Of a stretch of 64,000 bases of DNA, positions 10,802 to 20,520 are shown piece after piece. Position numbers and translations under genes: made by a program. Source of the DNA: Siphonodentalium dalli (taxonomy: Eukaryota > Mollusca > Scaphopoda > Gadilida > Siphonodentaliidae); NCBI GenBank assembly GCA_032622095.1, contig CP136065.1, positions 62,357,094-62,421,093 on the forward strand, given 5' to 3'. The notes under the pieces are model-generated. The model saw nothing but the letters and a program-made list of their open reading frames with translations. It did no database searches and was not told the DNA's origin. The stretch's first letter is position 1, and each line of letters opens with the position of its first letter.

Positions 10802-11409
10802 CAGTGCACGTTCCGAGCTGAATTTCCACGTGTTGCTCTTCGAGAGTTTGTTTACGTCGATGATTAAAATATCGTCACTTCGAAACTTATCTTTCTACTT
10901 TTAGCACGATTTCCAAACATTTCCTGTATGAACCAACATTATTAACACACACCATCAGAATCTTCACAATATCCCGTTCCAAGTGCCATGCTTGTTCGGT
11001 CAGAATAAACACAATTTTTACAGAAAATTTCCGAAACTTTAAAAAATGAATCGCATCAAATTATGAGGTCAATGGGTATTGTTACGTCACAATTATTTCA
11101 ATTATGTGTCAACCCGCGTAACTGCACGCACAACTGTACGTTGTGGTTCAAAATGGGAGAATCAGCTGATCTGGGCTTATTTTGTCACATCTTCTCTTTA
11201 GAATTAGCAACTTTTAGTGGTTGAAAGTGTGTAATGAACAGAATAATCAATTGCATGGTTTCGATGATTACGTGACATCATTCACTCGGGTAGCCGGTCC
11301 TATTGGTAAAACCCTCGTTCGCTCAGCTCACTCGGGTTTTACCAGGCCCGGCTCCCCTCGTGAATTATGTCACGTAATCATCGAAACCTATTGATTACTC
11401 TCTATATAT

Positions 11410-12170
11410 GTTGGCTAACAAACATACAGGGGTGTGACAACATGGAGCTTGGTGTATCTCCCCTCCAAATTTGGTCAAACAATTGGAAATTTCATACCTG
11501 ACACAATCATAGTTGGAAATTTCACGCCAACAATAGGAATTGTTTTCGCAGTTTGATTTTTCAACAAGTAACGTATGTTGGAATTTATTGTTTTTAGACA
11601 AACAGTTGCATACCTTCCTACTTTTATTTTGAAATGGACATCAGTCAGTTGGATATTTCCAACACTTAGTGAGCTGGAGGCCAGTCCGGGTGCTATTATT
11701 TTGCAGTTTTCGGGATCAGATTTCAAATGTTTCTCACACAGGGCCGAACCGTGGTCGACCCGATATTCTTGTCCCCTCTCCGGTGACGAATCAAAGACTG
11801 CTAATCAAATAAAGAAAACAGATCGAGGCCTGAATAATTTGCAATGATATATCTCTGGATGTTAGGATTTTGCCATATCTATTCTTTTTTTTTACGTGTG
11901 GCATGTAAACTTAAAACTTCAATTTTGATGGAGTTCCCTGGATATAATCCCTATTGACTAGGTGGCTTGTTACATGTCACAGTCATTGCAAATATGGGGA
12001 TCAAGTCACGTGCATATTCAAAGAAATCTCGCATATTTATTTGGTGATATGATTGCATTTCCAAAAAAAAAATTATTATAATAAATTATTTAATTGAATG
12101 TTTAATTTAATACATGTATTCACTGATGACATTAACATGAATTTGAATCGATCTTGTGACTGCCTTTTAG
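11410..12170. other. AGA intron segment
   Basis: No repeat or exon recognised. Overlapping open frames at 11395-11847 on both strands show no domain and are not called. The segment ends in the acceptor for the exon at 12171. Confidence 0.5.
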
Positions 12171-12304
12171 CTACAAAGCTGTTGACCTGATGCGAGCGGG
12201 ACTGGATCCGACTGAAGCCGCCAAGAGGGCGATACTTCCAATCATTCGAAAATTCCCAACATTCCAGGGAGCAGTGGTAGCCGCCAACAAAACCGGATCA
12301 TATG
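12171..12304 (+). CDS. Aspartylglucosaminidase, fourth exon seen
   Basis: Acceptor TGCCTTTTAG at 12170, donor CATATG|GTGAGT at 12304/12305, 134 nt, phase 2 in and phase 1 out. The product reads SYKAVDLMRAGLDPTEAAKR, then ILPIIRKFPTFQGAVVAANK, then TGSYG, matching the helix and strand after the FLP motif in animal AGA (SYQAVEYMRRG..ANVTGSYG). The frame is intact. Confidence 0.93.
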
Positions 12305-12419
12305 GTGAGTTCAAGAACAATATTACCGGAATTTCTGACAAAGCATTTGTGAAATTTGATTAAGAAAGGCAACTACCCATAAATAATTTTCTATATTTGA
12401 GAGTGTTCTTGCCATGGAT

Positions 12420-13085
12420 GTTTTCACCCGTTTGTTAACTGGCATTCAGTATTCAACCCCTCTGCTAGCTGGCATTCAATATTCACCCCTCTGTTAACTG
12501 GCATTCAGAATTCAAACCCATCTGTTAACTGGCATTCAATATTCATCCAATTCATTCAATATTCTGTCAATTGGCTTTCAGTGCTCATCTATTTGTTAGC
12601 TGGCATTGAGTATTCACCCCGTATGTTAGCTGGCATTCCGCATTCACCCCCTCTATTAGATGGTATTTATTATTCACACACTCTGTCAATTGGTTTTCAC
12701 CTATTTGTTAACTGGCATTGCTAATTCACCCTGATGTTGCATCATATTCAGTTTGCACCGCCTCTGTTAGCTGGCACTCAGTATTCAATCCTCTGTTAGC
12801 TGGCATTCAGTATTCACCCCATGTTAGCTGGCATTTAGTATTCACCCACTCTGTTAATTGGTTTTCAGTGATCACCTATGGCATTGCGTATTCACCCCCT
12901 ATGTTAGATGGCATTCAGCATTCACCCCCTCTATTAGCTAGTATTTAGTATTCACACACTTTGTCAATTGGTTTTCAGTGCTAACCCCTCTCTTAGCTGG
13001 TATTCCGTACTTACGCCCTCTGTTAAGTGGCTTTCAGTGCTCAACTACCTTCAGTATTCACCCCCTCTATTACATGTTACTCAGG
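12420..13085. repeat. Minisatellite, unit about 29 bp
   Basis: More than twenty imperfect units of the type CTGTTAGCTGGCATTCAGTATTCACCCC, with variants (GGTTTTCAGTGCTCACC; TGTCAATTGGTTTTCAG). It starts about 115 bp after the donor at 12304. Open frames through it are by-products of the repeat. Confidence 0.93.
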
Positions 13086-13599
13086 ATTCTGGGGGGGGGG
13101 GGGGGCAGCAGAAGAAATAAATAAATAAAAAAAATGTAACAATATCGTTTACATTTTAAGTGTATACCAGATATATAGTAAAAACACTCCAGTCGTTAGC
13201 ACCGTTGCAGCAATACAGCAGGGTGGGTGATATATACTGTATTAAAGGCCCACTTAACAATATATGCCATAACATGTGATTAAAATACGGAACCATTTGG
13301 AACGTATGTGTCTCAGCATGTGCCCATAGAGTAATAGAAAACAGCTGAAATCATAAAATAATTTCCCCCGTTATGGCTCCCAGAGTGCAACAGAATTCAA
13401 ACTATAGTTTCATTGGAAGGGGAATAGCTCTATATCTAAATATATATAGTTATTCCCCTTCATTTGAAAATAATAGACTTTGTGCGGAAACTTGAGCACA
13501 GAACAAACATCGATATCTAAAAAAAACAAACAAAAAACAACATGTTCACAGTTTATTACATCGAATAAGTTGAAAATACAACGTTTTACGGCTCCTCTT
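13086..13599. other. AGA intron segment
   Basis: Begins with a poly-G tract at about 13090-13106, then AT-rich sequence with no recognised gene. A hairpin-like pair GGGGAATAGCTCTATAT..ATATATAGTTATTCCCC lies at about 13418-13460. Confidence 0.5.
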
Positions 13600-13629
13600 T
13601 TAACCCTTTACCCAACAGAACGGCCATAT

Positions 13630-13698
13630 GCCAATGCATTCTCTTATATATGCGAGTCGACCATAGGTCGCCTCGCATATATAAGAGAATGCATTGGC
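13630..13698. repeat. 69-bp palindrome P69, copy 2
   Basis: Same palindrome as 4415-4483, with the central CGACCATAGGTCG in the opposite orientation. Confidence 0.92.
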
Positions 13699-13842
13699 TT
13701 AACACATATTAAAAATGATAAAATTGTCAAAGAATGTAGAAAAATATTATAAAAAATGTTAAAAAATGTAAGAAAAAATTATAAAATTGTTAAAGAATGT
13801 AAGAAAAAATGGTAAAAAGTGTTAAAAAAGATTTTTTTTTAG

Positions 13843-13911
13843 GCCAATGTATTCTCTTATATATGCGAGGCGACCTATGGTCGACTCGCATATATAAGAG
13901 AATGCATTGGC
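13843..13911. repeat. 69-bp palindrome P69, copy 3
   Basis: Same palindrome with the centre in the orientation of copy 1; one mismatch in the left arm (CAATGTATTC). Confidence 0.92.
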
Positions 13912-14272
13912 ACAGGGCATAACTGTAACCATCACAATGTGGTCAATGAACCGATTCCAATGATATCCATATTTGTATGGTGTTATTGAGACAGACCGAA
14001 GATATTTTAGGCTGCACGTTGAAGCTTTATTTGGGCGTTTTTGGCCGCTTTGTTGGGTAAAGGGTTAAATGATATATAACATGCCATCTATTTTATATAA
14101 TGTGATTTGGGGGTTCAAAAATTAAATGGGCCTTTAACATTCCAATGATCATTTTGAGGCACTAAACATTACGGCCATGTCGGGGTAATAGTAATGGTTT
14201 AGATCCATTAACCATTTCTTTAATAAAGCATCATTGATGACTAGTTATCACGTAGGAAATGTTCACATAATA

Positions 14273-14650
14273 TGTTTAACCCTTTCTATACTAAAGTATA
14301 TTGATGAGTAGTGATCCCATAGGAGATGTTCAGATAATAAGTTTAACCCTTTCTATACTAAATCAATATTGATGAGTATAGTTATCCCATAGGAAATGCT
14401 CAGATAATAAGTTTAACCCTTTCTATACTAAAGGATAATTGATGAGTAGTTATCCCTTAGGACATGTTCAGATAATAAGTTTAACCCTTTCTAGTCTAAA
14501 GCATTGATGAGTAGTTATCCCATAGGAAATGTTCAGATAATAAGTTTAAACCTTTCTATTCTATAGTATAATTGGTGAGTAGTTATCCCATAGGAAATGT
14601 TCAGATAATAGGTTTAACCCTTTCTATTCTAAAGTATGATTGTAGTTATT
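14273..14650. repeat. Tandem array of a MITE end, unit about 63 bp
   Basis: Six units of AAGTTTAACCCTTTCTATACTAAAG.. followed by TTGATGAGTAGTTATCCCATAGGAAATGTTCAGATAAT. The unit equals the TTAA-CCCTTTCTATA terminus of the MITE family seen at 5.3, 33.3, 55.7 and 63.9 kb, so one transposon end has been amplified in tandem. Confidence 0.9.
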
Positions 14651-14783
14651 TAAATATTCATATAATAAGTTCAACTAACAATCATATGTCGTTTTAAATG
14701 AACGGATTGCATTCGTTATAGGTTAAAATTTAGAAATAACAGTTACCAAATTATGAAAATTTCCTGCGTGTGTTTATATACAG

Positions 14784-15003
14784 CACGTAAATAGTGAGCG
14801 ATAAGCAAAACAATTAACACCGTGGCGATTTTTTAGGAGAGTGATTCACGGTGACCCATTCAACGCCGGAATATTGAGTGGCGAAGTGTAGCGAGCGCTA
14901 TACCGGTTTGTTGTAGACAATTTGGTGGCCCTTTCTAACCAAAGTTCAATAGTGGGGTCTCCCCGGTGTTGAGTGTTTTGCTTATCGCATATTCTTTACG
15001 TAG
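14784..15003. mobile_element. MITE with about 25-bp imperfect TIRs
   Basis: GCGATAAGCAAAACAATTAACACCG on the left pairs with the complement of CGGTGTTGAGTGTTTTGCTTATCGC on the right, with weaker pairing further out (CGTAAA). Length about 220 bp; no target duplication is obvious. Confidence 0.6.
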
Positions 15004-15388
15004 TGATTGTTTACATAACATGGCGTTTGTTTACATATCACACAGTACTAACATGGCAATAACATGCAATTTACGCGATCATTGTGATTGGTATAAGAAC
15101 AAAATTTGTCTACAATACAATATTCTTTCTGTTTATGGCGGTATTAACGGATGTGACTATTTTAATAGCAATACCGACCGCGAACGTTTACATTGTCTTT
15201 AACACGTGTTAGTTTCTGTAATTCATGCAGGCTAGTACCAAATCCAGTGATCGTCTCGGGTAAATAGCATCCATGTTTTCGTTTCCCAAAAAAAAAAACA
15301 GTAGATAATAAAGAATGTTCTCGATTATCGTCCTTTGTTCCAGTGTTCAAGTAAAACTTGTAGATGCTTTTAGAATGATTATATTTAT
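15004..15388. other. AGA intron segment
   Basis: AT-rich, no gene recognised; contains an A-run at about 15288-15298. Confidence 0.5.
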
Positions 15389-15566
15389 ATAGGTGCTGCC
15401 TGTTAAAAATTCACATAGATTGATTATATTTTATAGGTGCTGTCTGTTGTAACATCATATCGATTGATTATAATTATAGGTGCTGTCTGTTATAACATCA
15501 TATCGATTGATTATATGTTATAGTGCTGTCTGTTATAATATCATATCGATTGGTTATATTTTATAG
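15389..15566 (+). repeat. Tandem copies of the last-exon acceptor, unit about 44 bp
   Basis: Four units, each containing TATAG|GTGCTGTCTGTTATAACAT followed by an ATATCGATTGATTATATT linker, lead directly into the true acceptor and exon start TATAG|GTGCTGCCTGTTATAACATG at 15567. Each unit is thus a copy of the intron end plus the first about 20 coding bases. Most units keep the AG of the acceptor. Confidence 0.9.
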
Positions 15567-15802
15567 GTGCTGCCTGTTATAACATGACATCTTTTCCGTA
15601 CTCAGTTATGAGTACATCGTTCAACCAAGTAACAATCCTACGTGTTGACCCCATTGAACTCGACTATTCAGGACCAGTTGCTAACGGAGGAGCAATACCG
15701 CGCTGTGAGTGGATCGCTGCTTCTGTGGACTGTCGAGTGGTTACTACAATGATGAAAGACACAGATATATATATGCTGAAGAATATATATATTTTTTATT
15801 AA
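15567..15802 (+). CDS. Aspartylglucosaminidase, putative last exon
   Basis: Acceptor TTTTATAG at 15566. Phase 1 entry gives GAACYNMTSFPYSV, corresponding to the GAACNKL..F segment near the C-terminus of AGA. The frame runs on to a TAA at 15800-15802, giving a tail (VTILRVDPIE, then ILDYSGP-like and CEWIAASVDC segments) clearly longer than the roughly 25 residues usual after GAAC, and ending in low-complexity IYIFY. A GTGAGT at about 15704 could act as a donor, so the tail may be partly intronic or 3' UTR. DNA of the tail and its 3' flank reappears inverted at 53.6-53.95 and 61.9-62.1 kb. Confidence 0.75.
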
Positions 15803-17053
15803 ATAATGTTTGGTTCGGGGGATTTTATTGAACCCAAATATTTGATAAATTGAGCGCTATGACAATAATAATTTATACTTGTATAGGACCGCTGCATTCG
15901 ACAAACTATAAACAGGAATTAACAATCAGGTATCGTCGTTTTCAATGATTTTATGATCGATGTATCCCAATGAAACGAAGATGTGCTGTATGTGGGTGTG
16001 GCTTGAATTGATGTATTAAAATTAAAATTCGCCGACCACAGATCCCCGAAGAAGATGGTTTTCTTAAGAGCTTGGCTTTTTCGAAAAAAAAAAAAAACTG
16101 AAAATCCTTTAAAAATTTAAAATTAGAATGGTAAAAAGTTTCTAAGTCAAGAATGGGGAATAACTCTGTGAAAAACATTTTTTTTCTGTCGTCGATATAC
16201 ATTAGCAACATTGGCGATGTATGTGTATCAATATCCTAAAGTTTCAATTCTCTACATTTGAAACTGTGGGACGAGTTGATTACACAATGAAGGTACTCAA
16301 AATCAAAACGGTCAAATTTGTTGTTGTTGCACATTAACAATATACATGTATGGACACCAATATCCTAAAGTTTCAATTCTCTGAAAATGAGTTTCTTATT
16401 CAGTTCAGGCCAACTCTGTGTGGGTAACTAAATGAAAATAACCCGATTTCTCTCCCCTGAATTTTGTCATCTGCGCTCGGCCATGTCCGCTTCGCTGGGG
16501 AGTTATTTTCTCAGCGAAGGAGTAGCTGAGAATGCTGTGCTTGAAATACACTATTTTGAAATTGCTGCGATAACCTTTTTTTCGATTTAAAATATTTGTC
16601 AGTTCTATCAAAGTTTTGTCAGGTATAGAAGAGGCCACTTTACTGACATTCACTCGGTTATGCTCTGCTTTTAGGTTTAAAGACATATTATGTACTTGTT
16701 CGGGTGCTTGGAATTGATAAGTTAGTATTCAGGCGCTATGCCAAGTGAAGGAATGTAACATTGTACTAGCATCACCGAAAATTTGAAGCAAATCGACCAC
16801 ACCATTCCATAGAAAACATCGTTTGAACTTACGCTCAAATGTAAATATTTACTACTCGATTTGAGACGCATCTATCGGCGATAAACTGTAATGAAATGAT
16901 TTCGCCATCGAGAGTCACTGCATTTAATTAATATATAAGAATGACGGTGTGTGTTGTCAATCTGGGTATAATATTTGTTAAAATTACTACTTTGAACAAG
17001 ATTATTCTTCATTTCTATTTCAAATAACTTAAATTTTTTTTTTTTTTAATAAA

Positions 17054-17299
17054 ATGAAATGGGCGTGTGTGAAAACAACAGCGTTTAATGGTACGAACAA
17101 ATCAAAGTACATACATTTGCTCACGCCATCATTTCTGTCTAAAATAAATTTAAAAAAAATGATACATGGAGCCTATGATATGGACAATGAAGTACATGCA
17201 ATACTCCCGCCAAAGTTGTCAAAAATTGCTGGAATCGATATTGTGAATTTTGACCAATATGGTGTGAGACAGGATGTGGCAAGTTTTAAAATCGTATAA
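17054..17299 (+). CDS. Unrecognised 81-codon open frame, broken in the other duplicons
   Basis: An intact frame beginning MKWACVKTTAFNGTNK and ending GVRQDVASFKIV. I do not recognise the family. The same DNA occurs at 33785-34020 and 56210-56450, where codon 7 has become TAA and a five-base indel breaks the second half, yet the translated text between the breaks (KYIHL..AYAMDNEVHTVLP) is still clearly related. It could be an exon of a lost gene, part of a transposon, or chance. No splice sites decide the matter. Confidence 0.25.
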   Translation: MKWACVKTTAFNGTNKSKYIHLLTPSFLSKINLKKMIHGAYDMDNEVHAILPPKLSKIAGIDIVNFDQYGVRQDVASFKIV

Positions 17300-18084
17300 A
17301 GGAGATGCCAGTGCGATGTTGGTTACATAATTCACACTGTAAAATCATCTTATGTTACGCTAGCTCTAAGCTATATGTGTGCCGACTGGTGTCATATTTC
17401 TTTGGAACCTTGACACCCAAGCAAGAAACGTTAGCTCTTGAAACAATAAACCCATATAATTTAATTATACAAATATGTGTGAATCTGTTCTGTGGAAGCA
17501 ATGCCTGTGTATGGCAGGATGTGTCAATCCATCAGGTATTTGGTTACATGCGGACATGGTGTAAGATTTAATTAACAATGGACAATCGTCTATAATATAA
17601 TTTATCGGCGCAATAAATAGGTTCAAATCAGTTTGATATTCACGTGTGTTTCATGATGGATGTGGATATAGACTGACCATTCGTACGACAAAACTATTTG
17701 TTCTCTTCTTTTCTGGGAGTTGTACTTTCTCTCTGGTGAACGTCGTGAAGACATTTCCGGGACGTCTGGACGACGTTATTGTGGTGATTTCACTGACGTA
17801 TTTAATCGACTTCTACTAATACTAGTCAGTCTTACTTACGTTTAAATTATATTTCTTGGATTATTGGAACAAGAACATTTAATTTTATAAGTGAGTATGT
17901 TAGATTTAGAAAACAAACTTGTTCCGTTCGAATTTATTGCTACTAGTAACTCAGATTTGAGATATTTTATGTTGACACCGTGAGTCTTAGATGTTGCACG
18001 ATAGCAGATTGCAAACTCTATATCCTTGACATATGTACCAATTTACAGCGAGTAGAAAGTAGAGGTTTTCACCTTTTCGTAAAA

Positions 18085-18610
18085 ATGCCGTTTATTGTCA
18101 CCATATTAGGATAGCTATAACAACGAACGCTCTTCATCGACACCAAATGAGGATGAATCTAACAACTAACGCTCTGTATTATCTATTATCACCATAGGAT
18201 AAATATAACAACAATCGCTCTTAATGTCACCATATTAGTCTAAATCTTACGAATAAAGCTCTTTAATGTCACCATATTAGTCTAAATCTTACGAATAAAG
18301 CTCTTTATTGTCACCATATTAGTATAAATATATAACAACAATCTCTCTTTAATGTCACCATATTAGGATAGCTATAACAACGAACGCTCTTTATCGACAC
18401 CAAATAAGGATGAATCTAACAACCAACGCTCTGTGTTATCTATTATCACCATAGGATAAATATAACAACAATCGCTCTTTAATGTCACCATATTAGTCTA
18501 AATCTAACGAACAAAGCTCTTTATTGTCACCATATTAGTATAAATATATAACAACAATCGCTATTTATTGTCACCATATTAGTATACAATGTGTAGCTAT
18601 AACAAGAACG
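18085..18610. repeat. Tandem repeat, units of about 42-60 bp
   Basis: About ten units built on TTTATTGTCACCATATTAGGATA..TATAACAACGAACGCTC with variable spacing. The corresponding places in duplicons A (34.80-34.94 kb) and B (57.23-57.37 kb) have only two to three units. Confidence 0.9.
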
Positions 18611-19865
18611 TTCTTGTCATGCATAATTGTGCAAATAAAGATGGATCCTTTTGTTATGAGACAATAATTTCTTACTCAACGTTATTTTTATGGGAACCGG
18701 GAGCAAGGGGGGGGGGGACCAAGTGGGTAACTGTCCATTCTGCACTCCACACGTTTCAGCTAAACAATTAAGCAAAGTTTACCTATTCGGGACACTGTAC
18801 TATAGATTCCTAATACCCGTGATTTGAGTCGCTGCTCATGGTATATGTCAAGCATTCAGAATGAAGGTGGGCCCAGCTGCTGCTGCGTTACATACAAGTG
18901 AAATGTATAAAACGTATCAAATTTTACTTTATGAGAACGTTCCTCTGTTATTTCCTAATATTGTAAAGCGAGACGCATGTGCTATAGTACTCGAGCAATT
19001 ATATTCTTGTAAATGACTTGCATTGTTTATTGGAATTTAATAATAGTCCATTACTCTTTCTTCACATTATGCATGTACATCGTTGTAAAATGACTTATAT
19101 GATCTTCTCGGTAATCGTCTTTCCAAAGTTCTAAAGTTCATGATGATCCCACATATGATTGGGATTGGATTATGGAGCTAAATGGTGATCAGTTGAGAAG
19201 ATTCGATCGGTTGGAGTTGTTGGGTTGGAGATTTATAACAGTTGGAAATCTTAACTAACTATAGAAGAATATCAACCCAATGGGGTGAAAACATCTAGTT
19301 TTCCGGACTCTTAAATTATCTTGTTAAAGGGGTGGAAGTGCATTTGGGCAGCCCCTCCACACGAAGATCCTATACGCCAACGTTACATCGATTCGTACGT
19401 TATTCGAATAGCTCACAGATACCAATTTACATGTAGATGAAACAAAATACTGGCATATACGATCGGCAAAGAGATCTTCTGATTATTCTCATACTATTTC
19501 CAGACGAATGTATGTGTCAAATAAAATGTTAGATTTATGTCACCACATCCAGGTAATAATAGATTTGTGATAAATCATCAAGGGATGTTTTGAAATTGAT
19601 GTCATAGATCTAATTGATTGAATTGTTCTGTATGGCGTCTGCTAATTTCTAATTGTCCCAATCCACCGTCCGTTATGTATTGTGCCTTCGTCGCAAAACC
19701 TAAACTTCTAATACTTGTATATCGTAATCGAGTTTACGGCTCGAGTCATAAACTCTATTTAATATAATATTCATGTTGATCACTGCGGTTCTTTTGAGTG
19801 CGTGTGTATTTAGCATGCATCATCGACTCAAATTAATACGGGGCGCCGTTCTTCAATTTATTACC

Positions 19866-20040
19866 TATTTTGTGATATCATGCAGTAATTCATTTTGTGA
19901 TATCAAAAATGAATATATAATGTTACAAAATCGAATACATGATATAAATTGTAAGCATTTAGTGATATCACATAATTATTCGATTTATGGTATCATATAT
20001 TCATTTAGAGATATCAAATATTTTGAGGTTATTGGGTTAT
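19866..20040. repeat. GATATC-rich palindromic cluster
   Basis: Seven to eight GTGATATCA-like words in both orientations (GATATC is its own complement) with CATAATTATTCGAT spacers. A longer version is at 35586-35770. Confidence 0.8.
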
Positions 20041-20085
20041 TAAACGTTTTACTGGTCCTAACAGGTGGGTATGCAGAATGTAAAA

Positions 20086-20130
20086 AAGTCAATATCGGAC
20101 CGAGTCGAAGTCTCGGTCCGATAATGACTT
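20086..20130. repeat. Short perfect hairpin
   Basis: AAGTCAATATCGGACCGAG is followed by TCGAAGT and then CTCGGTCCGATAATGACTT, a 19-bp stem with one mismatch. Confidence 0.85.
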
Positions 20131-20340
20131 AATAAATTTTGAAATCGAGTCCAAAAATACGCACCAATACGGACCCGTAAAACGATTATTGACTTTATTA
20201 TTGCATATAATGTTTACAGGTGACATCACGCACCCCAGTGTGTATATCGGCGGCGGCCATGACATAGGTAGTAATTATGTAAACAATCGCTAGATACGCA
20301 CGGGATTCTCATAATATTTTGTGTTTTATTGTAATTAATC

Positions 20341-20520
20341 ATGCCGCATAATTGTTTGGTTGAGGGTTGTTCACACACAAGCAAGGAGAAGGATGAAAAC
20401 GACAAATCTATTTGGTCTTTTAACGTAATACCTTGCATAATTTCCAGATTAGTTGATGACAGCTTCACGATCATATGTTACCACCTGAACCCATTTGGGA
20501 ATTTATTGCTAAGAAAATAA
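20341..20520 (+). pseudogene. THAP-like zinc-finger N-terminus fragment
   Basis: A 59-codon frame beginning MPHNCLVEGCSHTSKEK, then IWSFNVIP. A start Met-Pro, Cys-x4-Cys and a following hydrophobic-Phe-x-x-Pro are the layout of the first third of a THAP (C2CH) domain, used by P-element-type transposases and their domesticated relatives. The later Cys, His and AVPTIF motif are absent; the rest of the frame is unrelated sequence shared with duplicon A. There is a TTTCCAG at about 20444 and a possible donor at AAC|GTAATA. I read it as a captured or relic first exon. Confidence 0.4.

Larger units (their letters stand above)
7775..10806. mobile_element. Nested 3.0-kb element with CACTG termini
   Basis: The left end CACTGAAAAAAAAAACTTAGTC (7775) matches the complement of the right end ..ACTTAGTTTTTTTTTTCAGTG (10806). 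Subterminal regions on both sides are full of ACTTAGTCA/TGACTAAGT words. CACTG ends and a possible 2-bp CA duplication outside (7773-7774, 10807-10808) suggest a CACTA- or Chapaev-like DNA transposon. No transposase is recognisable, so the superfamily is not certain. Confidence 0.6.
7117..11409. mobile_element. 4.3-kb inverted-repeat composite element in an AGA intron
   Basis: The first about 370 bp (7117-7480) and last about 375 bp (11035-11409) are inverted copies of each other. The outer ends read TATATAGAGAGTAATCAATTGG, and both arms contain GATGATTACGTGACAT..ATTCAC, GGTAAAACCCGAGTGAGC and GCCCAGATCAG..GATTCTCCCATTTTGAACC (or the complement). Within each arm the outer about 140 bp is itself a foldback (GGTTTCGATGATTACGTGACAT against its complement). 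Between the arms I find no transposase, only nested elements, so this is a non-autonomous or dead composite. A target duplication is not evident. Confidence 0.8.
13604..14064. mobile_element. piggyBac-type MITE, 461 bp, with two internal palindromes
   Basis: Termini CCCTTTACCCAACAGAACGG and CCCTTTACCCAACAAAGCGG (complement of the right end) are flanked by TTAA on both sides (13600-13603, 14065-14068). CCC ends with a TTAA duplication are characteristic of piggyBac elements. Inside are two copies of the 69-bp palindrome P69 (13630-13698, 13843-13911) around a spacer of AAAAATGTTAAAAAATGTAAG-type repeats. No transposase is encoded. Confidence 0.92.

Noticed and set aside
12718-12948. 76-codon frame
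   Set aside because: Translation of the 29-bp minisatellite.
16405-16686. 93-codon minus-strand frame with a related frame at 33492-33737
   Set aside because: Similarity is expected from duplicon homology; the frames differ by indels, are open on both strands in places, and show no domain.
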